A stretch of 64,000 nucleotides of DNA from JALZAQ01 sp038253885 (GTDB lineage: Bacteria > Gemmatimonadota > Gemmatimonadetes > Gemmatimonadales > Gemmatimonadaceae). The notes below the pieces were generated by a model that searched no databases, was not told the DNA's origin, and saw only the letters and a list, made by a program, of their open reading frames with translations. This document shows, in pieces, positions 26,379 through 35,745 of this stretch. The stretch lies in assembly GCA_038253885.1 (NCBI GenBank), contig JBBSGP010000009.1:30960-94959 (forward strand), given 5' to 3'. The translations under genes and the position numbers were made by a program. The number at the start of each line of letters is the position of its first letter. Positions within the stretch are counted from its first letter, which is position 1.

Positions 26379-27152
26379 CTACACCGCCAGCAGCTCGTGC
26401 GCGAGCTGCAACCCGTGCAGCGTCAGGAAAGGATCGACGCTGTCGAGCTCGGTGCAGAGGGGGGCGATGACCTCCGCCAGACCGCCGGTGGCAACCACAC
26501 GAGGTGTACGCGGTGTGGGCCACTCTCGTCGGATGCGGCGCACCAGGCCGTCGATGGCATCCGCCGCTCCGAGCATCACGCCGGCACGGATGCACTCCTC
26601 CGTCCGCCGGCCGATCGCGCGTTCGGGCGGTTGCAGCTCCGTCGCCGGGAGCTTGGACGTTCGGCGGATCAGCGTTTCTGCCGAGGTGCGGACGCCTGGC
26701 GCGATGATCCCGCCAAAGAAGATGCCGTTTTCCGTGATGCAATCGTAGGTGGTGGCCGTGCCGAGATCCACGACGATGGTGTCGCTCCGGTACAGACGGC
26801 TCGCCGCCAGAGTGTTGAGGATCCGGTCGGCGCCGACGGTCAGGGGCTCGTCCACATCCAGCCGGATCGGGAGCGGGCTGCTCCCGTCCACGATGATCGG
26901 ATCGCAGCCCAGCCACTCCGTGCAGGCCTCGGCCAGGGGGCCCGTGATGGGGGGCACGACGGAGCCGATCGCCGCACCATGCACCGCACCCGACGTCGAG
27001 TCGGAGGCGGCGAGAAGTCCGGCGAGCAGTAAGCCAAATTCGTCCGGCGTCCGCGCCACCTCGGACATCACCCGCCAGTGAGCGCGGAGCTCCGCCCCCT
27101 CGAACAGCCCGATGGTGGTCTCGGTGTTTCCGACGTCGAACACGATGATCAC
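26379..27152 (-). CDS. coaX: Type III pantothenate kinase
   Basis: First step of coenzyme A synthesis: phosphorylates pantothenate. 257 residues with the type III (CoaX) signatures IVFDVGNTETTIGLF at the N-terminus (phosphate motif DVGNT), TVGADRILNTLAA (about 105-117), VVDLGTATTYDCI (about 126-138) and GGIIAPGV. CoaX is insensitive to CoA feedback in known members. GTG at 27152 overlaps the birA stop by four bases (GTGA); birA-coaX is a common pairing. Last gene of the long operon that starts at scpA; the 234 bases to groES hold the CIRCE promoter. Confidence 0.95.
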   Translation of the reverse strand: MIIVFDVGNTETTIGLFEGAELRAHWRVMSEVARTPDEFGLLLAGLLAASDSTSGAVHGAAIGSVVPPITGPLAEACTEWLGCDPIIVDGSSPLPIRLDVDEPLTVGADRILNTLAASRLYRSDTIVVDLGTATTYDCITENGIFFGGIIAPGVRTSAETLIRRTSKLPATELQPPERAIGRRTEECIRAGVMLGAADAIDGLVRRIRREWPTPRTPRVVATGGLAEVIAPLCTELDSVDPFLTLHGLQLAHELLAV

Positions 27153-27907
27153 GTCAGCTCCTCCTCGAAGACGAGCGAGCCGGCTGTCGCGAGAGCCGGC
27201 CCCTGCGGCCCGTCGATCATGAGCGCGCCCGATGCATCTATCCCTCTCACGACGCCACGGATCGGCGTCGCGCTCCGGCGCCCCTCCGCCAGATCGCGCT
27301 CACGCCACTCCCGGAGCTCGCTCTCGCGCAATGGCCCGCGAGCCTGGGCCGCCGCGCGGAGCACTGGCATCAGCTCTTCCAGCACCGTCACGCGATCGGC
27401 GCCGTCAGAGAGTGCCGCGGCCCCCCCCTCGGGCATCGCGGCCGGCAGTCTCACGTTGACACCGAGGCCGATGCTGACCCACTCCACGACGGAACCGCTC
27501 CACCGTGTCTCGACCAGAATACCACCGAGCTTTCCGGTGCCGACGAAGAGATCGTTCGGCCACTTGAGGCGGATCGGGGAGGGCGCGAAGCGATCCAGAA
27601 CGCGTGCCGCTCGCAACCCGAGCCTCAACGAGAGGACGCCGAGCGCCTCGACGCCCACTCCGCGCTCGAGCAGCGTGAGCCAGATGCCGGCTCCCGGCTC
27701 CGAGCGCCAGGCACGGCCGGCCCGACCACGCCCTGCGGTCTGCTCCTCGGCGATCACCAGGGTGCCAGCCGGAGCCCCAGTGGCGGCGAGGTGGTTCGCC
27801 ACATCCTGGGTCGACGTCACGACCGTTTCGATCGTCACGAGCGGCAATCCCAGTCGCGTCTCCAGATCGGCGGCCGACCATCCGTCGTAGCGCGACGGCT
27901 CAGCCAC
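27149..27907 (-). CDS. birA: Biotin-[acetyl-CoA-carboxylase] ligase (monofunctional)
   Basis: Attaches biotin to the carboxyl carrier protein of acetyl-CoA carboxylase and similar enzymes. 252 residues. Biotinyl-AMP motif GRGRAGRAWRSEPG (about 68-81), LKWPNDLFV (about 114-122), KLGGILVE and the IGLGVNVR motif are present. The N-terminal winged-helix repressor domain of E. coli BirA is missing, so it should be a ligase only. GTG start overlaps uppP by 8 bases; the stop overlaps coaX. Confidence 0.94.
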   Translation of the reverse strand: MAEPSRYDGWSAADLETRLGLPLVTIETVVTSTQDVANHLAATGAPAGTLVIAEEQTAGRGRAGRAWRSEPGAGIWLTLLERGVGVEALGVLSLRLGLRAARVLDRFAPSPIRLKWPNDLFVGTGKLGGILVETRWSGSVVEWVSIGLGVNVRLPAAMPEGGAAALSDGADRVTVLEELMPVLRAAAQARGPLRESELREWRERDLAEGRRSATPIRGVVRGIDASGALMIDGPQGPALATAGSLVFEEELT

Positions 27908-28703
27908 GGTGGATCGCCAGCACGATCACGGCGACGCCCACGAGGACACGGTACACCGCGAACACCCCGTAGCTGTGTCGCGTGACGTACCGCATCAGCA
28001 CTCCAATGGCGAGCCATCCGCTGAGCGCGGAGGCGGCCACCCCAACGGCGAGCGCGCCACCGAGTTCTCCGCCGCGCAGAAGATGCGGCAGCTTCAGGAT
28101 GGAGGCGGCGGCAATGATCGGCATGCTCATCAGGAAGCTGAACGTCGCGGCGCCCGCCCGGTCGAATCGCACCGCCCGGCCCGCCGTGATTGTGGATCCC
28201 GAGCGCGACACTCCCGGGATGAGGGCAAGAACCTGCGCGAAGCCGATTGCCAACGCGTCTCGCCAGCGCATATCCGCGAGTGGACGCGAGCTGTCGCGAG
28301 CACGATCGACCAACCAGAGGACGATGCCCATCACGATGAGCATGGTGGCGATGAGTCTCGGGTCGCGGAACGCCTGCTCGGCGTACCGATCGAGGGCGAG
28401 GCCGGCGAGCCCGCCCGGTATGCTGGCGACGACGAGATAGAGCGCGCGCCGCTGTTCGACCGTCTCGGCCCGGCGACTGCGCACGATCTGCAGCGCGGCA
28501 ACCGCCAGTCGCGCCCACTCCGATCGGAAATAGATGAGAACGGCGAGCAGAGTGCCGAAGTGCAACGCGACGTCGAAGGACAGACCGGGCTCGGGCCATC
28601 CGAGCGCCCATGGCGCGAGGGCCAGATGCGCCGAGCTACTGATGGGCAGGAACTCGGCGAGGCCCTGTAGAATGCCGAGGACGAGCGCCTGGACGAGCGT
28701 CAT
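27900..28703 (-). CDS. uppP: Undecaprenyl-diphosphate phosphatase
   Basis: Recycles the lipid carrier for peptidoglycan by dephosphorylating undecaprenyl diphosphate; integral inner-membrane protein. 267 residues, about seven hydrophobic segments. The catalytic motifs LAEFLPISSSAHLAL (about 15-29) and LIPGVSRSGSTITAG (about 161-175) are both intact, which marks the BacA/UppP family, not the PAP2 type. ATG at 28703; 34 bases separate it from ubiA upstream. Loss or overexpression of this family alters bacitracin tolerance. Confidence 0.95.
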   Translation of the reverse strand: MTLVQALVLGILQGLAEFLPISSSAHLALAPWALGWPEPGLSFDVALHFGTLLAVLIYFRSEWARLAVAALQIVRSRRAETVEQRRALYLVVASIPGGLAGLALDRYAEQAFRDPRLIATMLIVMGIVLWLVDRARDSSRPLADMRWRDALAIGFAQVLALIPGVSRSGSTITAGRAVRFDRAGAATFSFLMSMPIIAAASILKLPHLLRGGELGGALAVGVAASALSGWLAIGVLMRYVTRHSYGVFAVYRVLVGVAVIVLAIHRG

Positions 28704-28737
28704 CTCCGGTGGCCCGGAGGCGAGTCCGCGCTCCGCG

Positions 28738-29559
28738 TCATGGGCGCGCCACCACGAACGCTGCCATCACGCAGAGCATGGCCACCTTGAGCAGTCCGGG
28801 GCTGCCGCGCGTGCCGCGCACGATGGCGCGAGCCGCCATGCCGCAGAGCACGAGGGCTGGCGTGAGCGCGAGAGCGAGGAGAGGACGCGCCGCCACGAGC
28901 GGCAGCAGGAGCGCCCCGAACGCGACGAGAGCCCCGATGACAATCTGCCCCGCTCGCCGGGAGCCGACGATCATGGGAAGGGTGCGTCGGACGGCGGCAT
29001 CGGCGGCTGCATCTTCCAGATCCTTGGCGATCTCGCGCGCGAGATGCAGAGGCGTCGCGATCAGGATGAGCATGACCCCCGCGCGCGGTGCATCGGAGAC
29101 CCACGCGCCGTACAGGAACGGGAGCGATGCCAGGACGGCGACGGTGAGGTTCCCCACCAGACCGCGACTCTTGAGCAGCGGACTGTAGGCGATCATCAGG
29201 GCGACGACCGGCACGCTGATCCATCCCAGAACCGGCCGCGCGGCGAACGCCGCCGCCAGCCCCACGAGCGCCGCGCCGGCGGCGATGCGTCGAGCCACGG
29301 CCGCATCCAGCTCGCCACGTGGCAGAGGACGGTTGGGATGGGCGATGCGATCGATCTCCACGTCCGCCGCATCGTTCCAGGCGTTCGCACACGCGGTGAA
29401 GGCGATGGCGGCCAGCGACGCGAGCAGGGCGGGCCCAGGGCTCACGAGGCTTCCTTCCCCACCCCACCACGCGCCAAACATCACACCGAGCGCGGCGACG
29501 GCGGCATTGCGCCAGCGCACCAGATCGAGCACCGCGAAAAAACGCGAGCGGTCAGTCAC
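28738..29559 (-). CDS. UbiA-family prenyltransferase
   Basis: Integral membrane enzyme that transfers a prenyl chain to an acceptor. 273 residues with about eight hydrophobic segments. First Asp-rich motif NAWNDAADVEIDRIAHPNRP (about 59-78) and second motif AREIAKDLEDAAAD (about 173-186) bind the prenyl diphosphate via magnesium. The acceptor (naphthoquinone, hydroxybenzoate, glycerol phosphate or other) cannot be told from sequence alone; the NAWND form of the first motif occurs in geranylgeranylglycerol-phosphate synthase-like and menaquinone-like members. Start overlaps the bshA stop by 8 bases. Confidence 0.85.
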   Translation of the reverse strand: MTDRSRFFAVLDLVRWRNAAVAALGVMFGAWWGGEGSLVSPGPALLASLAAIAFTACANAWNDAADVEIDRIAHPNRPLPRGELDAAVARRIAAGAALVGLAAAFAARPVLGWISVPVVALMIAYSPLLKSRGLVGNLTVAVLASLPFLYGAWVSDAPRAGVMLILIATPLHLAREIAKDLEDAAADAAVRRTLPMIVGSRRAGQIVIGALVAFGALLLPLVAARPLLALALTPALVLCGMAARAIVRGTRGSPGLLKVAMLCVMAAFVVARP

Positions 29560-30682
29560 CGAGAACGCGCGCGTAGTAGGCCTCGTACTGGGCCACGATG
29601 TCCTTCTGCGCGAACCGCGAGCGCGCGTCGGCCGCGGCCGCGTCGCTCACGTTCTTCCATCGTGCCGGGTCGCGCAGGATCGTGAGCGCCGCCTCGGCCA
29701 TTCCTTCGACATCGCCCACGGGACAGAGTGCACCCGTCACGCCTTCGACAACCAGCTCGGGAAGCCCGCCCGCGTTGGACGCCACGACGGGAACGCCGCA
29801 GGCCAGCGCCTCGAGCGCGCTCAGACCGAACGACTCGAGCTGGCTCGGGAGCAGGAAGAGATCGGCGCAGCTGAGCAGAGGCGCGACAGCATCGAGCTTG
29901 CCGAGAAAGAACGTCGAGTCATGCACGCCGAGTGAGCGTGCCTCCGCCTCGGCGTTCACGCGTTCCGGCCCATCGCCCACCATCACCAGGACGCTCGGAA
30001 TCTCCTTCCGCACGCGCGCGAAGATCTGGACCACATCCCTAACCCGCTTCACTGGCCGGAAGTTCGACACGTGCATCAGCACCCGGCGTCCGTCGCCGAA
30101 CTGCTCACGCAGGCTCGGTGGCCATCTCGTGCGGTCGTAGACGGTCGGATCGATGAAGTTGTGGATCACATCGACGGCGCAGCTGTCGCAGCCAAACGCC
30201 TTGTACGTCTCCTGCTGCAGGTAGCGCGAGACGGCCGTGAGCCCGTCGGAGCGCTCGATGGAGAACTTGGTGATCGGTTGGAAGGACGGGTCCTGACCGA
30301 TGAGCGTGATGTCCGTCCCGTGAAGGGTGGTGATGATCTGCACATCCGATCCACTGTCCTGGAGCATCTCGCGCGCGATCCAGGCGCTGGTGGCGTGAGG
30401 GATGGCGTAATGCGCGTGCAGGATGTCGAGTTGATGCGTCTTCACGACCTCGTGCATCCGCACTGCCAGCGCCAGATCGTACGGGGGATACTCGAACAGC
30501 GGATAGCGCACGACGTCGACTTCGTGAAACCAGACGCGCGGCAGAAACGACGGCAGGCGGAACGGCTGCTGGTACGTGATGAAGTGAATCGAGTGTCCGA
30601 GCGCCGCCAGCGCGATGCCCAGCTCGGTCGCGACAGCGCCCGAGCCACCGTACGTGGGGTAGCAGGTGATTCCGATCTTCAT
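29552..30682 (-). CDS. bshA: N-acetyl-alpha-D-glucosaminyl L-malate synthase BshA
   Basis: First enzyme of bacillithiol synthesis: joins GlcNAc from UDP-GlcNAc to L-malate. 376 residues, matching the family (377 in Bacillus). The start MKIGITCYPTYGGSGAVATEL, IITTLHGTDITLIGQD, VIHNFID, SNFRPVKRVRDVV and the GT4 donor motif LLPSQLESFGLSALEALACG (20 residues) are BshA-specific in combination. ATG at 30682 overlaps miaA as ATGA; the open frame upstream is shadow. The deacetylase BshB and ligase BshC are not in the window. Confidence 0.92.
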   Translation of the reverse strand: MKIGITCYPTYGGSGAVATELGIALAALGHSIHFITYQQPFRLPSFLPRVWFHEVDVVRYPLFEYPPYDLALAVRMHEVVKTHQLDILHAHYAIPHATSAWIAREMLQDSGSDVQIITTLHGTDITLIGQDPSFQPITKFSIERSDGLTAVSRYLQQETYKAFGCDSCAVDVIHNFIDPTVYDRTRWPPSLREQFGDGRRVLMHVSNFRPVKRVRDVVQIFARVRKEIPSVLVMVGDGPERVNAEAEARSLGVHDSTFFLGKLDAVAPLLSCADLFLLPSQLESFGLSALEALACGVPVVASNAGGLPELVVEGVTGALCPVGDVEGMAEAALTILRDPARWKNVSDAAAADARSRFAQKDIVAQYEAYYARVLGD

Positions 30683-31599
30683 GCCGCACGCTCCCCGCTC
30701 ACCCACCAATCGCACGCTCGCTCGTGCGCCCTCGCGGCCGTCGGGTCGAGAAGCGTCACGTCGGCCAGCGGCAGCTGATGCCGAACCCATGTCCGCTGGC
30801 GCTTTGCGTACTGCCGGGTGTCGATGATGATCCTCGTGATCGCTTCGTCCCGTGACACCGTTCCACGCACGAGGTCACGAACGACCCGGTACCCGGTGCC
30901 GTTCCAGGCCGGAGCATCGTCCGGCACGCGGGTCAGGAGGCCGATCACCTCGTTCTCCCATCCGGCCGCCAGCATGGAGCCTACGCGCTCGCCGATACGC
31001 TCGCGGAGTCGAGTGCCCGGGTCCACAACGAGAAACCGGGCGTGCGCTCTCGCCGGCCGCGCGGCGCGACGATGCCACTCCGAGAGCGCCGTCCCGGTGA
31101 GCGCGGCGACTGTGATGGCGCGCAGCAACTGCGCACGGCCAAGCGACGCACGCTCGGGATCGAGCCGCTGGCAGCGCGCGCGCAGCTCGTCGGTGGGGCA
31201 CGCAGCAAGCTCGTCCTCGAGCTGCCGCCGCCGCTCCGGATCCAGAGGCGGCTCGGTGAACAGAGGCTGGGTGAGAGCCCGGACGTAGAATCCCGTTCCG
31301 CCGACGACCACCGCTGTGCGCCGAGCGGCGCGCGCTTCGGCGATCCAGTCCTCCGCGGCATCCGCCCAGGCCGCTGCCGACCAGCGCTGCACCGGGTCGA
31401 TGAGATCGATGCCTCGATGCGGCACGCACGCGCGCTCGCCGGCTGTCGGTTTGGCGGTGCCGATGTCGAAGCCGCGGTAGATCTGGCGCGAGTCGGCGCT
31501 GAGAATCGTCGCGCCGAACCGCTGTGCGAGCGCCAGCGCGAGCGATGATTTGCCGGCGGCGGTCGGGCCACAGATCACGCGCAGCCTATCGTCTCCCAA
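30679..31599 (-). CDS. miaA: tRNA dimethylallyltransferase MiaA
   Basis: Adds an isopentenyl group to A37 of tRNAs reading UNN codons. 306 residues. P-loop GPTAAGKSS (about 11-19), LSADSRQIYRGFDIGTAKP (about 33-51), VVGGTGFYVRAL (about 97-108) and WRTGY-equivalent NGTGYR near 235, RQYAKRQRTWVR near 264. The start used is TTG at 31599, 14 bases inside the mutL end; GTG at 31578, giving MRVICGPTAAGKS-like N-terminus (via ICG), is equally likely. Adjacent to mutL, a common mutL-miaA pairing. Confidence 0.94.
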   Translation of the reverse strand: MGDDRLRVICGPTAAGKSSLALALAQRFGATILSADSRQIYRGFDIGTAKPTAGERACVPHRGIDLIDPVQRWSAAAWADAAEDWIAEARAARRTAVVVGGTGFYVRALTQPLFTEPPLDPERRRQLEDELAACPTDELRARCQRLDPERASLGRAQLLRAITVAALTGTALSEWHRRAARPARAHARFLVVDPGTRLRERIGERVGSMLAAGWENEVIGLLTRVPDDAPAWNGTGYRVVRDLVRGTVSRDEAITRIIIDTRQYAKRQRTWVRHQLPLADVTLLDPTAARAHERACDWWVSGERAA

Positions 31600-33328
31600 A
31601 GCGGCGCTCCACTTCTTCCCAGGGCAGCCTCACGATCGTCGAGCGGCCGTGCACGTCGTGGGAAGGAAGCGTCGTGCGAGCCAGCGAGAGGAACAGCGCC
31701 CGCATCTCGGCTTGTGAGAGTAGCTCGCCACCCTTGATCGCGGCTTTGCAGGCGAGCGTCGCCGCGAGGTGCTCGTGACGGGGCGCCGTCCCCGGATCCC
31801 GGTCGCCGGTCAGCGCGTCGAGAGTTTCCCGCAGACAGCGCGGCGCATCGAACCTCGGATGCGGCATCGGCACGGCGCTGACGATCAGGGTGTGGCCGCC
31901 AAATCCCTCGATCTCGAACCCGAGGCGCTCCAGCGCCTCGCGGTGTGACTCGAACGCGTCTCCCTCCGCCGGTCCGAGATGCAACGTCAGCGGAAAGAGC
32001 AGCCGCTGTGACGGCGATGCCCCGCCCTCCAGCACCGCCATGAATCGCTCGAACAGCACTCGCTCGTGCGCCGAATGCTGGTCGATCAGCACCACACCCT
32101 CGTCATGCTCGAACATCAGATAGGTGCGATGGAGCTGGAGCAATGGTGGTACCTCGATCACCTCGTCCGTCTCGCCGTCGATCGGGGCGGCGCTCGAGGC
32201 GATGCGCGCGCCGGCGAGCGCCAGCCCGCCCACGGGCTCGAGCTGGACGGAGGGACGCAAGGCCTCGACGTCGACCGGTGGCGAGAGCGTCGCCGCGACC
32301 GAGGTGATCCACCGTGGCGCCATCGACACCGCGCTGTCCGTCGTCCCGAGGGCGCGACGAACGGCGCTCTCGATGGCTCGCTCGAGTGGCCAGCGCTCAC
32401 GAAAGCGTACTTCGGCCTTGGCCGGATGCACGTTCACGTCCACCATGTCGGCGGGAATCACCAGCTCGAGCAGGAGCGAGGGCCGGCTCCCGGCGGGAAT
32501 TGTCGACCGATAGCCTGCTTCCGCGGCCCGCAGGAGACCGGCGTCGCGGATGGCGCGGCCATTCACGCTCACGAAGACGCGGCGGCCCACCGTCCCGACA
32601 TCCCCGGGACGCTCGATGAGCCCCGAGATGTGGACCGGTCCCCGTACGTCATCGAGCTCCACCAACCGCTCAGCCGCGGCACCACCCCAGAGGGCTCCGA
32701 CCCGGGCGCGAAGCGTCGATGCCGCGGGCAGCGCGAGCACCTGTCGCCCATCGTGCGACGCCGTGATCCGAACGTCTCGCCGGGTGAGGCCGATCGCGGT
32801 CAGCACATCCACGATGGCCCGCCACTCGCCGCGCGCCGAACGAAGAAAGCGCAGGCGCTGAGGGGAGTTGAAGAACAGCCGGGAGACGCTGACGGTCGTG
32901 CCCCGGCGCCGCGCCGCATCGGCGGTTTCGGTGACCTCGCCGGCCGTCACGCGGATCCGAACGCCCGCGCCGTCGGCTGCTGCCGTCTCGAGCTCGAGCT
33001 CGCTGACCGAGGCGATCGCCGGAAGAGCCTCGCCACGAAAACCGAAGCTGTCGATGCCGACGAGATCGCCGGCCTCCCGGATCTTCGACGTGGCGTGCCG
33101 AAGGATGGCGAGGAGCGCGTCCGCCTTCATCATGCCCGCGCCGTCATCGGCGACCCGGATTCGCGCCCGTCCCCCTTCCTCGACGTCGACGTCGACTGCT
33201 GTCGCGCCGGCATCGAGCGCGTTCTCCACCAGCTCCTTCACCACCGATGCCGGCCGCTCCACGACCTCGCCAGCGGCGATCTGGTCGACCACGGCACTGG
33301 GGAGCACGGCAATGCGCGGGGGGGGCAT
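31586..33328 (-). CDS. mutL: DNA mismatch repair protein MutL
   Basis: Couples mismatch recognition by MutS to strand incision. 580 residues from ATG at 33328. N-terminal GHKL ATPase: AAGEVVERPASVVKELVENA (about 19-38), DDGAGM (61-66), DSFGFRGEAL (93-102). The C-terminal endonuclease signature DQHSAHERVLFE (416-427) is a DQHA(X)2E(X)4E variant with Ser for Ala, and the ACKAA motif gives Cys527. The CPHGR zinc-site motif is changed: residues 558-562 read DVHGR, so the Cys is absent. It probably nicks DNA itself, as in bacteria without mutH, but the altered site makes this less sure. mutS is not in the window. Confidence 0.93.
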   Translation of the reverse strand: MPPPRIAVLPSAVVDQIAAGEVVERPASVVKELVENALDAGATAVDVDVEEGGRARIRVADDGAGMMKADALLAILRHATSKIREAGDLVGIDSFGFRGEALPAIASVSELELETAAADGAGVRIRVTAGEVTETADAARRRGTTVSVSRLFFNSPQRLRFLRSARGEWRAIVDVLTAIGLTRRDVRITASHDGRQVLALPAASTLRARVGALWGGAAAERLVELDDVRGPVHISGLIERPGDVGTVGRRVFVSVNGRAIRDAGLLRAAEAGYRSTIPAGSRPSLLLELVIPADMVDVNVHPAKAEVRFRERWPLERAIESAVRRALGTTDSAVSMAPRWITSVAATLSPPVDVEALRPSVQLEPVGGLALAGARIASSAAPIDGETDEVIEVPPLLQLHRTYLMFEHDEGVVLIDQHSAHERVLFERFMAVLEGGASPSQRLLFPLTLHLGPAEGDAFESHREALERLGFEIEGFGGHTLIVSAVPMPHPRFDAPRCLRETLDALTGDRDPGTAPRHEHLAATLACKAAIKGGELLSQAEMRALFLSLARTTLPSHDVHGRSTIVRLPWEEVERRFGRR

Positions 33329-33336
33329 GCGCCAAG

Positions 33337-35745
33337 TTATCCGGCCGGCGCCCCCAGCGGCAGGAGCAACGATGATTCGACCCATCCTTCCCGCTCCCCC
33401 GCCGTCACGTGCGCCCATTCACCCACCCGTTGATCCACGTGAGTCACCGCGCCCACGCGAAGTGTCACTCCGCGATCGGCGGCGAGCTGCGGATCGGCTC
33501 GCAGCGGAGCGGAAACCGACATCACCGCGAGATCGGACGCGGCGAGGGTCCGTTCCACCGATGCCGCCGCGCCCGCCGCCAGCAGCGCGGCCACCATCAG
33601 TCCTCCCGAGAGGGTGAGCAGCCCCGGACGGCGCCGGAGAGTGCGCCAGGCCAACATCACCCATCCGACGAGCCAGAGCATCGCGGCTGCTAGCGCGACG
33701 GGCAGTGCCGGGAGGGGGGGAACCCCGCCGGCATCGGCTCCCTCGGACGGCACGAGCTGCAGCCGCTCGCGCACGTCGGCCGCCAGCGGCTCCAGCCGCA
33801 GAGCCTTCTGCCAGCCGAGCACCGCGCGTGCGGTGTCCGACTGCTCCCACGACGCCGTGCCGAGATTCGCCCACACGTCCGGAGCTCGCGGCGCCCGCTC
33901 GGAGAGGGCCGCGAACTCGCGCGCAGCGTCGGCCGAGCGGCCGTTCGCGTACGCCGCCACACCTCGATCGAAGCGCAGCGCATTCTCCGACGGAACATCG
34001 GCGGCGGCGACCGAGAGTCCGAGAGCGCCGAGAGCGAACAGCACCAGCAGCGGCATCCGCGACCACTCCCCGAGCAGCGAGACGCACTCGCGGTCGATGG
34101 CGCGGTAGACCTTCAGCGCCCGACGCGCGGCGCCGTCTCCGGCGCGACCATCCGAGGGCCGATCGGCCGGACCGAACGCCGACTCGTTGAGAGCGATGAG
34201 AAGCTCGGCTGCCCTCTCCGCCGTGGCGGCGGTCGCGCCGGCCCGCCGCGCGGCACGCACGAGCGCGCCGGGCTCCGCGATCATGACAGGAGGCACCGTC
34301 AACCGTTCGGCAACCGCGTTCACGAAGGCGCGACGCACGCGTCGCAGATCGTCGCGCTCCTGTCCGGCGCGGGCGACGGCACGAAGGTGCCGGGCCCAGC
34401 GCCCTGCGGACTCCCGGCGTGGTCGTTGCCTGAGTCCGAGAAGAAGCGCTGGAAACGGTGCGAGGCTGAGCACCAGCCAGAAGGGCCTCGTTCCATACAC
34501 GGGACGCCCGAGCTCACCCCGGAAGGCGGTCCGAAGCGCCAACCGCGGCGCGCGCTCCGCTCTCGCGGTATCGAGCCGTGCGAGCACTCCCGGAGTTACG
34601 GTGAGCGACTCCGGTTGTGTCTGGGCCGTCGCGTACTCGCGCCGCTCGGGATCGAAGTACACGTAGCGGACCGGCGGCAACAGGAGGCGCCCAGCCACCA
34701 GCGGCGTGAGCACCCACCGAAACTCCTTGATTCCGCGAACGAGGAGCGCGTCCTGATCGAGCTCGACCCGCTCGGAGGACGGCACTGCGGTGGCCCACGG
34801 AATCTGGAGCGCGGGACGAGGGAAAAGCTTCACGTTGCCGGTGCCGACGATGCGAACGGAGAGCGGCAGTGGGTCTCCGACGCGAGCGGCCGCGGTGTCG
34901 AGGCGGGCCTCCGCCCTCAATGTGCCGACCGCTCCCGTGTAGTCGGAAGGACGGGACGACACCGGCGGGTCGATGGCGACGATCGGCACGCTGTCGCTCT
35001 GAAGCTCGACGCTCTCCTCGCGGCTGAAGAAGCTGTAGGAGAGAGGCATGGCATACACCAGCCGCGCCGGAGGGATATGGAAAACGCCGGCCGCGACAGG
35101 GAAGACGGGACGCTGGTAGACGGTTGCCTCGTACCGATGCGTGCCCATCGCTCGCGCTGGAAATCCGGATGCGGGTGCGGGCGCATCGTACGACATGAGT
35201 CCGCGAATGTCGGGCGCTATCGCTTCCATGCGCCGCAGGCGATCGCGGACGTTTCGTTCGAGGAAGACACCCAGTTGATACGTCGACTGCTGTCCGACGT
35301 AGACGGTTTCCGGCACGGCCATGGCGTGGAAGTTCACCAGGATGGCGGTGTCGATCGGCGCGCGCGTGACCACAACCGGAGGAGCAGGTCCCCCGTGCGG
35401 GTCGCGGCGGACAGTGATGCGCAGAGCCTGGGCGACCGCTCGCTGCGATCCCCAGCGCACCGAGAAGGGAGGGATGACGAAGCTCCCTTCTCGCGTCGGC
35501 GCGAGAATGTAGTGGTATTCCGCGAGCAGCTGAGGGCGCCCGCGCGCGTCCACCTCACGCTTCTCGGCACCCGTTGCGCGCGCCAGCGAGAAAGGGCGGA
35601 AGCTTGGCGGGCTGAGCTTGAGCTCCCTCATGTTGGGAGCGTGGACACGAACGCGCACGTCCGCGAATCCGGTCAGGGCGATCGTGTCCGTGGCCGTCAC
35701 CGAGATCTGAAGCTGCGCGAAGATCGCGAGGGCGGTGAGAATCAC
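33337..35745 (-). CDS. batD: BatD-BatE-type fusion: oxygen-tolerance domain, TPR, SH3 domain
   Basis: 802 residues from GTG at 35745. Signal peptide (VILTALAIFAQLQISVTA), then BatD immunoglobulin-like beta-sandwich repeats (about 20-440), a transmembrane helix near 450-470, a cytoplasmic helical region, a second hydrophobic segment near 585-605 (MPLLVLFALGALGLSVAA), a TPR pair (about 612-685), two further transmembrane helices and a C-terminal SH3-like domain (about 745-800). The last half is what separate BatE proteins carry, so BatD and BatE appear fused. Bat proteins support envelope stress or oxygen tolerance in Bacteroides and Leptospira; the mechanism is unknown. GTGA overlap with the gene upstream. 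Confidence 0.8.
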   Translation of the reverse strand: MILTALAIFAQLQISVTATDTIALTGFADVRVRVHAPNMRELKLSPPSFRPFSLARATGAEKREVDARGRPQLLAEYHYILAPTREGSFVIPPFSVRWGSQRAVAQALRITVRRDPHGGPAPPVVVTRAPIDTAILVNFHAMAVPETVYVGQQSTYQLGVFLERNVRDRLRRMEAIAPDIRGLMSYDAPAPASGFPARAMGTHRYEATVYQRPVFPVAAGVFHIPPARLVYAMPLSYSFFSREESVELQSDSVPIVAIDPPVSSRPSDYTGAVGTLRAEARLDTAAARVGDPLPLSVRIVGTGNVKLFPRPALQIPWATAVPSSERVELDQDALLVRGIKEFRWVLTPLVAGRLLLPPVRYVYFDPERREYATAQTQPESLTVTPGVLARLDTARAERAPRLALRTAFRGELGRPVYGTRPFWLVLSLAPFPALLLGLRQRPRRESAGRWARHLRAVARAGQERDDLRRVRRAFVNAVAERLTVPPVMIAEPGALVRAARRAGATAATAERAAELLIALNESAFGPADRPSDGRAGDGAARRALKVYRAIDRECVSLLGEWSRMPLLVLFALGALGLSVAAADVPSENALRFDRGVAAYANGRSADAAREFAALSERAPRAPDVWANLGTASWEQSDTARAVLGWQKALRLEPLAADVRERLQLVPSEGADAGGVPPLPALPVALAAAMLWLVGWVMLAWRTLRRRPGLLTLSGGLMVAALLAAGAAASVERTLAASDLAVMSVSAPLRADPQLAADRGVTLRVGAVTHVDQRVGEWAHVTAGEREGWVESSLLLPLGAPAG

